Shown here: in pieces, positions 22,771-35,200 of the stretch
Layout: each line of letters opens with the position of its first letter
Numbering within the stretch: the stretch's first letter is position 1
Assembly (NCBI GenBank): GCA_949752795.1
Contig: OX457062.1
Coordinates: 92,493,777 to 92,557,776 of the forward strand
Length of the DNA: 64,000 nt
Origin: Hyperoodon ampullatus
Taxonomy: Eukaryota > Chordata > Mammalia > Artiodactyla > Ziphiidae
Reading direction: 5' to 3'
Notes under the pieces: model-generated
Database searches by the model: none
Told to the model about the DNA's origin: nothing
The model's input: only the letters and a program-made list of their open reading frames with translations
Translations under genes and position numbers: made by a program

Positions 22771-24005
22771 TCTATCCCTTAGACTAGTCCTTAGAAATTA
22801 TCATTGTTTATTGAACTGATTTTAGTCCAGTACAACAATGATATATGTTTCTTTCCCTTCTCAAACATTATCTCTTCCTCTTCTTTTCTTTCCTTTTTTT
22901 TCTTTTCTCTCTTTCTAATATGATTTTGATGGCTTTGCTACTTTTCCTCGGCTCAATATCTCAACTACCAAAGGACATAAACTACACTGGGGCATGAATT
23001 TAGACAAAAACAACAACAAAAAAAGTGAACTCATAAGAGAAAACATTGAAACTACCTAGGTTAGGCTTAGTTGAACTTCCAGATGTGTTTTAAATTAGGT
23101 CATCTCAACCATGACTACAAGTTCAAAACATTCAAAGCAACCTTATTGGAATTGGAACAAGGCATATTTGGTTTCCTCTAAAGGATTTTTAAAAAGTGGA
23201 GTTAAGAGCAGAGATCCCAAATGTAAAAATATGTGAAAAGAAAGCCCATAAGCAAATTGTCTTCATAACAAATGGCATTAAAACTTCCAAACTATCAAAA
23301 GTTGTGATCTCTTAGGAACATCTCACTTAGAGGAACAATGCCTATGCCACACCCTCATTTATCTGGGCAGGGCCAGTCAGATGCAAGTGAGCGGAGGAAG
23401 CATTTGGAACCATCAAAACAGATGTGAAGGATCCAGAAACTCAGATACGTTTTGCTCTTCTTTTATACAGCATACAAGCAAACTTGGTTGCCTACTTTCT
23501 TAAGAGGACAGAATATGAACAGTAAGGTATAAGTTCACCAAAAGAGAGGTGTCTAGAAACAGGCCCAAGGATTCTTTTGAGAAAAAAAAATACTGTTGGT
23601 TTGACAAAGAGAAGACAGAAAAAAATTTGAAAGTAAAAATCTACAAACTCTAAAAAGAAAACCCACATACAACACATAAAGCATCCTTGGATTATTTAAT
23701 AAGGAAATAGAGGCCTAGCCCCCCTCAGTAGCCTCCAGTGCATCTCCAAAGGAAGGAACAGAATCAAAGCTAATGTTCAAAATGATTCCTTTGTTCCGTA
23801 TAGTTATATTGATACTTCAAAGATTTAGGCCTGCAAAGTAGTACAGATGAGCTATTCTGGAAAATTTACTTCTGCAGAAATAGCTGTCTCATTCTGCGAT
23901 GATGCTAGTTAAATGAAGCATCAGACCACCTCACCTAATGTTAGCATAATTTCCTACTTAAGTAGCAAACTTTATCGTTAGAGAGCTTATATAATTTTCC
24001 CATAT
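22771..24005. other. Single-copy DNA with a pyrimidine tract
   Basis: No gene is recognised. A (TC/TTCC)-rich tract lies at about 22860-22918. Confidence 0.4.
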
Positions 24006-24009
24006 ACTA

Positions 24010-24160
24010 AATATGATTTTAGTCAAGACTGTCTCCTTATCTGTGAAATGATAATACTAATACTAAGTATATCAGAGATCTGTTTTGAGGGCAAAAAGAG
24101 ATAATGTATGGTATCTCGCATTTTACATAGTCAATACTTCATAAATGTTAAATACTGCTA
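24010..24160 (+). repeat. MIR fragment
   Basis: The text tctccttatctgtgaaatgataatactaatac, then agtcaatacttcataaatgttaaat, matches the 3' half of MIR. Confidence 0.75.
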
Positions 24161-24189
24161 CTACTACTACAACAACTAATGTTGATCTT

Positions 24190-24430
24190 ATAACAGGACT
24201 GTACCTGGGTTTCTATCCTAACTCCACCATTTATGAGCTATAAGATCTTGGGAGAGGTACTTTACTTCTTTCTGCTTCAATTCTTTCATCTGGGAAATGA
24301 AAACAAGGCTATATCATATCTACCTCAGGGGGTTGCTACAAGGATTAAATGAGATACTATATGAAAAACACTTCAGTTAGGACCAGGCATGGAGTAAGAA
24401 TTTAAGTACTATTAGCTGTAATTATTACTG
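24190..24430 (+). repeat. MIR SINE
   Basis: Collinear MIR: ctgggtttctatcctaactccaccatttatgagctataagatcttggg, then tttcatctgggaaatg, then ctcagggggttgctacaaggattaaatgagat, then ggaccaggcatggagtaag. It follows another MIR in the same orientation. Confidence 0.9.
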
Positions 24431-24465
24431 CTGTTGTTGTTATCCTCCATTTTGCTTGTAAGTAC

Positions 24466-24922
24466 GGTAGTTCTCAGAGTGGTTTGGGGACCCCTGGTGG
24501 TCCCTTTTGCATGCAGCCCAAGAGGTCCAAACTGTTGTGTGTCTTTTTCACTCCTTGAATGTACAGTGGAGTTTACCCAAGATGACATGAAGTGTGATAT
24601 CACCATAGGTTGAATGCAGTTGCACATTTGAGACTCTAGCTGTCGTCTATTAAATAATAAAGAGATTTGCAAAACTGTAAAACAATGTTATTCTCTCTCT
24701 ATTTTTTTGTAAAATAGTTATTTTTCCAAAATTATGTTTTATGGTAGCCTATGATGGTTTTATTGCTGTTATTTTAAAATGAATCAATTTTAATGCTTAA
24801 TTTTAATTTCTAATATGGTAAATATCAAAATATATAATACACATAAAGAAAAACTCTTTGGGCTCTCAGTAATTTTAAGACTGTAAAGGGGTCCTGACAC
24901 AGAAAAGTTTAAGAACCACTAT
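24466..24922. mobile_element. Non-autonomous hAT-like DNA transposon
   Basis: About 457 bp bounded by imperfect inverted ends: ggtagttctcagagtgg on the left; aagtttaagaaccactat on the right, equivalent to atagtggttcttaaactt when reversed. Candidate 8-bp duplications are gtaagtac (24458-24465) and cttagtac (24923-24930). The interior is AT-rich, with ggtttggggacccctggtggtccc next to the left end. There is no transposase frame. The subfamily (Charlie-like) is not assigned with confidence. Confidence 0.7.
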
Positions 24923-24930
24923 CTTAGTAC

Positions 24931-27320
24931 ACATAATGCTTCAGAGTTGTTGACATCCTTCAAGGTCACTTTCTTGAGATTTGAGTAGACATAGAGTCAA
25001 GTCTCAACCAAAGTTTACTGATAATGAAACCTGTTGATCATTATAATACATCACACTCCAAGGGTCATGGCGCTCCTGCAAGGGGGGAGGGCCAATGGTC
25101 ATTACAATGCTTGTATAGTTGAGTATGGTTGCAGGTTTCTGTGTGGTCAACTTAGCAAGACTCTACTCTAGACATGGTATTCAAGGCTAATATATGTTTT
25201 CCAGCATCTTAAATTTTATTCATGTGGCCAACCACTGCAGCACTGAATTCACATACAGTTCTTGCCTGGTGATTAAGAGGAGGCACCTAGTGTTAATACT
25301 CTTGAGTTGTAGCTTTAGAGTCCAAACTGATTCCCATCACAGGTTTTCAATCTCAAATGTCAGGCAAGAATTCTCACCCGTTTGTAAGCCACTTTAAATA
25401 TGCTTCTCAGAAGTTCAAGAACTAATCCCTGAAAAAACTGGGTCAAGTTCTTCCCAGTCCCGTCCCCATACCACAGATAGCTAAGCTTCAGTCTTAAGGA
25501 AATACTTTGGGACGCCAGGGCATACTTAAAGGAGGGAAAATAAACAGGACAGACTTCCAGAGAAAAGACATATGTGGTCTCTCTTCCAATAAGCATTTGA
25601 TACTCGAGTGTATTTTACTGGAACAAGTTGGTTTAAGTATGTACTATTCTGACTTAGGGTTTCCATCATTGTCTTGATGCAAAGTTGACACCTGCTATGT
25701 TGTTTAAGACCTTTGTCTCAGAGGCTTCAGATTTTTACACACATATACACACGCATATACAATGCATTTGGTTGGGTTGGATTGAAATCTTCAGTAGTAA
25801 TTCAAAGAGTTTGGCTTCTGGGGTAATGTCACAGGTTTGCATGCATTATGCAGAATTTTCTGCTAAGTGCAATAGGCCCTTGGAAATTGAATTGGTTGAT
25901 TTCAATCCAATGCTTATTTGACATAAATGTCACATTTATGCTGAAGAGTCATATCATTCTTCTATTTCTGCTCCAATAATGTTAATTCTTAAAGTGTTAC
26001 CCTACATAGGCTATGACTACACGATGCCAAATATCCATCTGGAGGTAAGAAACCTTTATTTTATTATCCCAATGTTCCTAAATCTAATATTTGATAGGAT
26101 GGAGTTATATTACCTGGATGTTTAGCTATTTTCATTTATGGCTAGATGCTGTAGTGTTGTAGAAAAAGAGAAATAAGTAATATGAAATGAAAACCATTTT
26201 GATCAAACTATATGGCACCACAGAAATAAACAACCCTCCTCCAATATTTTGCTCAATTGAATAATCTCAACCAAATGTTATCAGATCAGTTTGTGTGTGG
26301 AACACAATGTGCCAAACAAAATAAATTGACTATTTTACTGTTGAAATAATGTGAAAGGAGCGTGGGGCTCGGGGAAACAAGCACGAGATGTACTGGGCAA
26401 GGCAAAGGAGGTTCAATTCTCTCCTCCTCCTCCAAGGAGGGTCTGACCAGAGCTGGCTATCTCTAGCAACAGAACAGGGACACTGGTACTCTTATCTTTG
26501 ACTCTACAGAGGATGCTTCTCTTGTGATGCCTTCAACCCAGCCAGCCCTGTGATTTTGGAAGAGAGGCATACAAGGTAGTTCTAACTACTGACTTATAGG
26601 GAAGGATTCTCCCTTCCTCAGTTTTCCAGCCAGTGTCTCAGCACATACTGGAAACAGTCCAGGCTTTAGGGATGACCCATTTATTGACTCTTCATCACTA
26701 CCTTAACCTAAGACTTGGAAATTCAGGCAGCAGACCACCACACCATCCACAGTCTACTACTGCTGGGTGCTGGTTTATCTTGTCCAAGAGAAGTACCTAA
26801 CTGAGATATTTCCTGGGACACGACTACACAGCACAGGCTGACCAGTAGGAGAATAATCCTGTGAAAGCTGTCCAGACTTGAGAGAACACCATCAAAGTTG
26901 TTGAGATATTTAAATATTCTGAGATTTTCATTTAATTCCATTTTTGGCCTGCTTAGAGTTTGACTTCATATTCCCCTTCTCTAATCAGATCTACAATATT
27001 CAAGTGGACGTTCAAGGTTAGCCATTTTCTGATAAATCTGGGGAAAAAAAAGTGAAGCCGTATCATGTTTCCAAGCTCTACTCTTTCCTCCGCTAGCCGG
27101 GCCAACTGAGCCACAAAGTGGGTTTGGCTTAATGACCCCATTAAATAATTTATGTCTGGGTAGTCTTGGTCTTTGTCTCAAATGGGTGAAAATAGAAATA
27201 TAGATGGAGCTTTTCAGATAAACAGTTCTGGTACATTTGCCAAAAATGAACATACTTATTCAGACCTCCCTAATGAAATTGAAAGACGGACGTGTTATAC
27301 ACTTATGCAATTTAGTTAAA
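24931..27320. other. Single-copy DNA
   Basis: About 2.4 kb without a recognised gene or repeat. Minus-strand frames at 25360-25596, 26723-26941 and 26953-27253 are short and featureless. Confidence 0.4.
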
Positions 27321-27324
27321 CAAA

Positions 27325-27440
27325 TAAACCGTTTAACCCGTATTTCTTGGGTGCCCACTATGTGTTAATTTTTGAAAACTATAGTTAAGTAAAAAACGTA
27401 TTTTAAGGCACTCACAGTCTAAGTAAAAGATACAAAAGTA
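27325..27440 (-). repeat. L2 3' tail, reversed
   Basis: The text cccgtatttcttgggtgcccactatgtgttaattttt, then aaggcactcacagtctaag, then taaacataa is the reversed L2 3' end. Confidence 0.6.
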
Positions 27441-28045
27441 AACATAATTTCCTATCCATGTAGTTTATACCTGAGATACAGGTATGCGCAACATACGTTG
27501 GGAACATGGAGGGCGATGATAATTTCCTCATTATCATTACCATTAACAAGCACCATATATATATTGTACCCAGCAGAAATACACTAAGATTTCCAGGAGC
27601 TGCCTTGTTCCATCCTTCTTCTCCATTGCCAAGGCTGCAATGATTAATCTTTAGAAAAGCTACAGTTTAGCACCTGTTGAATGATATTAGAGAAAATCAT
27701 CTGTGTTGCAAATAAAGAATATGTTAGGGAGGCTGGACTCAAATGTATCCAGGTTTTGATATCTTTCTCCTTCTGTTTTAGCAGACAAATAATCTGTTGC
27801 AACTTTGCTGCTTCTCTTCCCTAGCTTGGCTCTGTTCCCGTGCACCATTTTGTTCTAGGGGGATGCCTAAACTGATTCTGCAGCGTTAGCCAAAACAAAT
27901 GAGGAGCTTGGCTCTGGGTCTGGTCGCAGCAGCTGCTGTGATTGAAGTTCTCTGCACCTAAGACAGTGGGGCAGCTTTCCGTTTGACAGATGAACACATT
28001 TTCATTACTAGAGAAACAGGAAGCATGGCATACTGGGCAAAAAAA

Positions 28046-28077
<32 letters not shown>

Positions 28078-28935
28078 TATTTGGGAAGTCGCTTTGTTCT
28101 TTCTTATATCAATCATGGTTATTGTTCAGCTGAAACATTGGTGAGGAGGTTGACCGAGTGGGAGCCTCATACCCAAGCCTCAGGCTTCTCTTCCCCCCAG
28201 ACTGTAGCTGTGAGCTGACAGCTGCGTGGTTTCCTGACCTCAAGTTGCCTCAGCCAGAAAATTCCTTTGCAGATCTGCTCTGAGAGGCTGTTTCTGTTCA
28301 TGCATGCAGCACAGGGCAGGGAGAGGCCAGGAGGTCTAGGGGAACCCACATGTAAAGGAAAGGAAAAGAAACATTTGGCTGTTTCCATTAATTCAGTCAT
28401 ACAATGGAGCTGAACTGTCAAGTGAGTATTTGAAGGCCTTCAAAATAGCTACTCGAGACTTCCATGGTGATCTGGAAGCTTGTGAGTGACTCAGCTGCAG
28501 GGGGACTGGATACAGGTTCTTGAGAGAATAGAGCACATTTCTAGTAGGGCAACGTTGTGACAGCCTTTCCTTTATCATTTCATACTCAGATTCCTTTTAT
28601 CAAAATGGTAGCCTTGGGAGGCATCCTTGATCCCCAGGTTTTATGTGTTGAGTCTCTAGGTAAAGGTTAGTACCATCCAGTGATATAGAAATCCAAAAAG
28701 CAGAGGAAAAGTATGGAAAGGAGAGCAGAAGATGATAAGAAAATACATAAATCTAAGGGGTGAAGTCGCACATGAAATGGCAAAAATTTAAGTATTAGGG
28801 GATGTCTTCAGGAATGAGAGGAGTCTAGAGTCCTCACAGACACATGATTGCTGAACCCTCATTTACAATGATCACTAGACCAAGAACGTCCTGGCTACCA
28901 TGGAATCTGTTGAAGAAGTTGGATGTCAGTCAAGG
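27441..28935. other. Single-copy DNA with a 27-base A run
   Basis: An uninterrupted A27 lies at 28039-28065, followed by ggaaaaaagaaa. No SINE or L1 is recognisable upstream of it. Otherwise no gene or repeat is recognised. Confidence 0.4.
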
Positions 28936-28939
28936 CAGC

Positions 28940-29130
28940 TAACATATGTTGATCAACTACTATTTGTCAGACACTGTGCTTGGTGCTTTATACAATGACG
29001 TGCCTACAATAGCACATAATGTAGGCATTTGATACTTTGTTATATACATTAAAGAAGCTGAGACTTGGGCTGTCCTAGGCCACATGGTTAAGTGATGAAG
29101 CAAGACTTCCAACCCAGTTCTGTGTACCTT
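28940..29130 (-). repeat. MIR SINE
   Basis: Reversed MIR order: tttgtcagacactgtgcttggtgctttataca, then ttaaagaagctgagacttggg, then ctaggccacatggttaagtgatgaagcaagacttccaacccag. Confidence 0.75.
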
Positions 29131-30025
29131 CAAAGCCATCTTGAAGTTTTGAAAGGTTCTTCTACCCACATACCCAAGCCCTGTTTCTCCTACAGCCTTG
29201 ATAACCTGCAGTATTCTTTCCTGCTTGGCCTGGACAAAGTCACCAATCTCTCTACACATGACACCAGGCTGCTGGCAATTGATGGGAATTGGCACACAAG
29301 ATGAATCCTATTTGCAGTCCTTGTGCCTTTACCAATGGGCTGGGGTGGGAGGAGGGGAACCAGTTCTGCTCTCCTATTCATTTACTGAAGATTTCCAGTA
29401 TAGCAGGCCATGCATTGGACTTCTGTGTTCATGACCTTAATTAGGGGGTTCCTTAAGGACTCACGAGGACCCTTACTTTTGCATCCTTGTCACATGACAT
29501 GCATAATGCTTTGTCTCTGGTCTTCAAGCTAAGGACTCACACTTGCTCATCTAAACTATCAAATCCCTTCCTATTTATCATTCTATGTTCATAAAAGCAT
29601 TTGCTGAAGGCCTATTAGTGGTGGTGCCTCTGTTGCCAGAAAGGTTAGGGAACTTAGTCGAGGTTCTGCAGTAAGTTACAAAACCAAGCAAAAAGTCCAA
29701 CTTTTCTGTTCCCCAATGAACTTCTTCTTATAGATCAAGATTTTAAAAATCACATCTCATAGAGCTGTAAATTTCAGTTAAAGCTTCCTACGATCCCTTA
29801 GGTTTTTTTCCCCCAAGCCAATCAAAGTTTAATTGTTCTTATAATAGTACTATATCTAAAATAAGCTTCTGATAGGCTTTTTTTTCTTATTTTAGTTTCT
29901 TTCTTCTTGTCTCTAAATTACCCTTTTATCTTTGCTCTTGCAAATGAATTTGTTCCCAAGTGCAACCAAGGGCATTTTGTGAGGAAAGATATGTGCAAAT
30001 GTTTCTTCCTATAAGCAGAAAAGTT
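29131..30025. other. Single-copy DNA
   Basis: No gene is recognised. About 29640-29715 faintly resembles a reversed MIR core. It is not called separately. Confidence 0.35.
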
Positions 30026-30029
30026 ATAT

Positions 30030-30195
30030 GTATGAATTACTAAGCTTCTCAGATTTAGTTTCCTCATTAGTGGTATGAGATATCAGTACCCACCTCTTAG
30101 GGTTGTTGTGGGAATTAAACTAATTATTTTATATAAAGCATCTAACAACATGCCAAACACATAGTAGGCATTTAGCAAATATTAGTCTCTATTAT
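30030..30195 (+). repeat. MIR SINE, 3' half
   Basis: The text tttagtttcctcattagtggtatgagat, then cacctcttagggttgttgtgggaattaaac, then acacatagtaggcatttagcaaatatt is collinear with MIR. Confidence 0.85.
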
Positions 30196-31265
30196 CGTTA
30201 ATATTGATGTGAATTGTTTGTGTAAGGAACGACATAAAAAGGATAAAGAAAAGTACTACCACCATAACTTCTAAACCTTACTACATTATTATTTTTGTAC
30301 CTATGATTTCCTTTTACTATAGATTATTGATTACAGGCTAGGTTTGATTTGATATCTATCTAAAATCCACCTATCTGTCTATCATTGGGCGAGTCAGGGT
30401 CAACTACTGTGCCTACCATGCCCCCCAGCCTTTTCTCAGGGAGACCACAGCTCTTCCTGAAGGACCTAAGGAGCATCCTGGACAGCCATATTCTCAACCC
30501 AGTGGTCTTGTGTCCAGGTTCACCAAGACCGATTAACTGACTTGAGGGTAAGCAATGCATAGGCCAGCAAGTGGCCTGTGAAATCTCTCTCTACTCAGGA
30601 ATAAGCTAAGCTAATAAGATCCTCTCAACTCTGCAGTTAGTCTTGGGAGTTGTGGAGAAGATTAAGCTTTTAACAGTAAGAGCTGAATTCTGAAAGGAGA
30701 CACAGAGAGAGCTCATGAAGTAGAGTGAGGCCATACCCTGGAGTTGTGAGCAAACGGAAACTGAAATTTAGCAGAAGCACTTGCTACTTATGACGACCGA
30801 CAACCATCTCTCCATGGCCTCCAGTTAAAAATTCTGTGCACCTGTGTCCCCCTGGTCCCAACAGTGAGGGTCCTCTTGGGTGGCTTTGAATTCCCAGCCG
30901 CTTTTCTCATGCCATGTCTTATTTGGAGGGACTCAGAGCTATTCTCAGATCCACCTGTTGATTTGCTTCAGTGGTCACTGCTCTATTGCTCAAATGCCAT
31001 GTTGGACCTGGAATTTCTCTACGAAGTATGCAGTCACCCAGACTGCCTAGGGCAAATTAGAAAATGATGCCTTCTGTTTTGGAATCAGAACAGCTTGTCT
31101 GCATGTCTGGTATTTCTGTCAGGGATTCTATTATTCCTGTTATTTCTGACCACAGCTGGGACATGGGCTACTTCTCAGGGACTGAAGAGCATGCCTGTTA
31201 ATCCACGCTTTCTTCCTTCTTTGATCAAACTCTTCTCAGCTAATGAATCCTAGTGTCTTCACATA
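30196..31265. other. Single-copy DNA
   Basis: No gene or named repeat is recognised. Frames at 30360-30560 (minus) and 30864-31067 (plus) are short and featureless. Confidence 0.4.
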
Positions 31266-31269
31266 GTCT

Positions 31270-31940
31270 TCCTTACTCTCTAGCTTACGGTATATATAAC
31301 TGTGGGGTTTTGTTTGTTTGTTTGTTAGTGGTTGCCTTCAAGTTTACAATGCGCATTTATAACTAATGCAAACCCACTTTCAAATAATACTGTACTCCTT
31401 CATGGGTAGTGCAAGTACCTTATAACAGAGTATTCTTAATTCTTTCCTCCTGTCCCTTATAGTATTGCTGTCATTTATTTCACTTATTTCACTTATAGGT
31501 AAACTATAATCTCCAAACACATTGGCACTATCATTATTTTGAACAAACTGTTATCTGTTAGATCAACTAAGAATAAGAAAAATAAAAGATTTTATTTTAC
31601 CTTCATTTACTCTTTCCCTAATATTTTTCTCTTCTTCACATAGGTCCAAGTTTCTGACCTCTATCCTTTTTCCTCTCTCTGAAGAATTTCTTTTAACATA
31701 TCTTACAAGGCAGATCTACTGGCAACAAATTTCCTAAATTTTGGTTTGTCTGAGAAAGTCTTTATTTCTCCTTTACTTCTGGATAATTTTACTAGACACA
31801 GAATTCTTGTTGGTGGGCTTTTTTCTTTTAACACTTTAAATATCTCACTTTACTTGCTTCTTGCTTGTTTGATTTGTGAAGAGAAGTCTCAGGTACTTCT
31901 TATCCACTTTTCCTCTATAAGTGAGGTGAAGTTTCTTCCT
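31270..31940 (-). mobile_element. Old LINE-1, left half (split by a younger L1)
   Basis: Reversed old L1 (L1M type) covering the ORF2-start/ORF1-end region. Landmarks are agtggttgccttcaagtttacaat, cttcatgggtagtgcaagtacctta, ttgaacaaactgttatctgttagatcaa and ttgtctgagaaagtctttatttctcc. The text stops at 31940-31954 and resumes without loss of order at 37934, on the far side of a younger L1. It is non-coding now. Confidence 0.85.
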
Positions 31941-31961
31941 CTCTGATGCTTTTTATTATTT

Positions 31962-31993
31962 TCCCACCCTCCCCCACACCCCCAATCCCACCC
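31962..31993 (-). other. G-quadruplex-capable tract in L1 3' UTR
   Basis: C-runs on the plus strand (cccaccctcccccacaccccc) give at least four G-runs with short loops on the minus strand, the sense strand of the L1 RNA. Confidence 0.55.
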
Positions 31994-32229
31994 ATCTAGA
32001 TCATCACAGAGCACCAAGCTGAGCTCCCTGTGCTATACAGCAGGTTCCCACTAGCTATCTGTTTTACACATGGTCGTGTAATTATGTCAAAACTAACCTC
32101 CCAGTTCATGCCACCCTCCCCTTCCCCTCACCCCATGTCTATACGTCTGTTCTCTACATCTGTGTTTCTATTCCTGCCTGCAAATAGGTTCATCTGTACC
32201 ATTTTTCTAGATTCCACATATATGTGTTA

Positions 32230-35200
32230 ATAGACGATATGTTTCTCTTTGTGACTTACTTCACTCTGTATGACAGACTCTGGGTCCAGCCACATCTCTA
32301 TAAATGACCCAATTTCATTTCTTTTTATGGCTAATATTCCACTGTATATATGTACCACATCTTCTTTAACCATTCATCTGTCAATGGACATTTAGGTTGT
32401 TTCCATGTCCTGGCAATTGTAAATAGTGCTGCAGTGAACATTGGGGTACATGTGTCTTTTTGAATTATGGTTTTCTCAGGGTATATGCCCGGTAGTAAGA
32501 TTGCTGGGTTATATGGTAGTTCTATTTTTAGTTTTTTGAGGAATCTCCATACTGTTCTCCATAGTGGCTGTGTCAATTTACATTGCCACCAACAGTGCAA
32601 GAGGGTTCCCTTTTCTCCACACCCTCTCCAGCATTTATTGTTTGTAGATTTTTTTTGATAATGGCCATTCTGACTGGTGTGAGGTGATACCTCGCTGCAG
32701 TTTTGATTTGCATTTCTCTAATAATTAGTAATGTTGAGCATCTTTTCATGTACCTCTTGGCCATCTGTATGTCTTCTTTGTTGAGATGTCTATTTAGGTC
32801 TTCCACCCATTTTTGGATTGGGTTGTTTTTTTTTTTCATATTGAGCTGCTTGTATATTTTGGAGATTAATCCTTTGTCCATTGCTCCATTTGCAAATATT
32901 TTCTCCCATTCTGTGGGTTGTCTTTTCATCTTATTTATGGTTTCCTTTGCTGTGCAGAAACTTTAAGTTTAATTAGGTCCCATTTGCTTCTTTTTGTTTT
33001 TATTTTCATTACTATAAGAGGTGGGTCATAAAAGATCTTGCCGTGGGGACTTCCCTGGTGGTGCAGTGGTTAAGAATCCGCCTGCCACTGCAGGGGACAC
33101 AGGTTTGAGCCCTGGTCCGGGAAGATCCCACATGCCGAGGAGCAGCTAAGCCCGTGCACCACAACTACTGAGCTTGCGCTCTGGAGCCCATGAGCCACAA
33201 CTACTGAGCCTGCGCACCACAACTACTGAAGTCCGCGTGCCTGGAGCCTGTGCTCCACAACAGAAGCCCGTGCAATGAGAAGAAGAGTAGCCCCCACTCG
33301 CTGCAACTATAGAAAGGCTGTGTGCAGCAACAAAGACCCAACGCAGCCATAAATAAATAAATAATTTTTTAAAAAAATGATCTTACTGTGATTTATGTCA
33401 AAGGGTGTTTTTCCTATGTTTTCCTCTCAGAGTTTTATAATGTGCTGTCTTACATTTAGGTCTTTAATCCATTTGGAGTTTATTTTTGTGTATGGTGTTA
33501 GGTAGTGTTCTAATTTCATTCTTTTACATGTAGCTGTCCAGTTTTCACAGCACCATTTATTGAAGAGGCTGTCTTTTCTCCATTAGATATTCTTTCCTCC
33601 TTTGTCATAAATTAGGTGACGGTGGGTGCCTGGATTTATCTCTGGGTTTTCTATCCTGCTCCATTGATCTCTGTTTCTGTTTTTGTGCCAGTACCATACT
33701 GTCTTGATTACTGTAGCTTTGCAGTATAGTCTGAAGTCAGGGAACCTGATTCCTTGAGCTCCGTTTTTCTTTCTCAAGATTGCTTTGACTATTCAGGGTC
33801 TTTTGTGTTTCCATACAAATTGTAAAATTTTTCGTTCTAACTCAGTGAAAAAAGCCATTGGTAGTTTGATAGGGATTGCATTGAACGTGTAGATTGCTTT
33901 GGGTAGTATAGGCATTTTCACAACGTTGTTTCTTCCAATCCAGGAGCATGGTATATCTCTCCATCTGTTTGTGTCATTTTTTATTTCTTTCATCAGTGTT
34001 TTATAGTTTTCTGAGTACAGGTCTTTTGCCTCCTTAGGTAGGTTTATTCCTAGGTATTTTATTCTTTTTGTCACGATAGTAACTGGGATTATTTCCTTAA
34101 TTTCCCTTTCTGGTCTCTTGTTGTTAGTGTATAGGAATGCAAGAGATTTCTGTGCATTAATTTTGTATCCTGAAAACTTACCAAATTCACTGACTAGTTC
34201 TAGTAGTTTTCTGGTGACATCTTTAGGATTTTCTATGTATAGTATCATGTCATCTGCAAACAGTGACAGTTTTATTTCTTGTTTTCCAATTTGTATTCCT
34301 TTTATTTCTTTTTCTTCTCTGATTGCTGTGGTTAGGACTTCCAATACTACGTTCAGTAATAGTGGCAAGAATGGACATCCTTATCTTGTTGCTGATCTTA
34401 GAGGAAATCCTTTCAGTTTTTCACTACTGAGAATGATGTTGGCTGTGGGTTTGTTGAATATGGCCTTTATTACGTTGAGGTAGGTTCCCTCTATGCCCAC
34501 CACCTGGAGAGTTTTTATCATAAATTTGTGTTGAATTTTGTCAAAAGCTTTTTCTGCATCTATTGAGATGATCAGATGGTTTTATTCTTTAATTTGTTAA
34601 TATGGTGTATCACATTGATTGATTTGCGTATATTGAAGTATCCTTGCATCCCTGGGATAAATCTCACTTGATCATGGTGTATGATCTTTTTAATGTGTTG
34701 TTGGATTCTGTTTGCTAGTATTTTGTTGAGGATTTTTGCACCTATGTTCATCAGTGATATTGTGATCTCTTTGTTTGATTTTGGTATCAGGGTGATGGTG
34801 GCCTCATAGAATGAATTTGGGAGTGTTCCTCCCTTGGAAATTTTTTGGAGAGTTTGAGAAGGATAGGTGTTAACTCTTCTATAAATGTTTGATAGAATTT
34901 GTCCGTGAAGCCATCTGGTCCTGGACTTTTGCTTGTTGGAAGATTTTTAATTACAGTTTCAATTTCATTACTTGTGATTGGTCTGTTTATATTTTCTGAT
35001 TCTTCCTGGTTCAGTCTTGGAAGGTTACCTTTCCAAGAATTTGTCTGTTTCTGCCAGGTCGTCCATTTTATTGGCATATAGTTGCTTGTAGTAGTCTCTT
35101 ATGATCCTTTGTATTTCTGTGTTGTCAGTTGTAATTTCTCCTTTTTCATTTCTAATTTTTTTGATCTGAGTCCTCTCCCTTTTTTTCTTGATGAGTCTAG

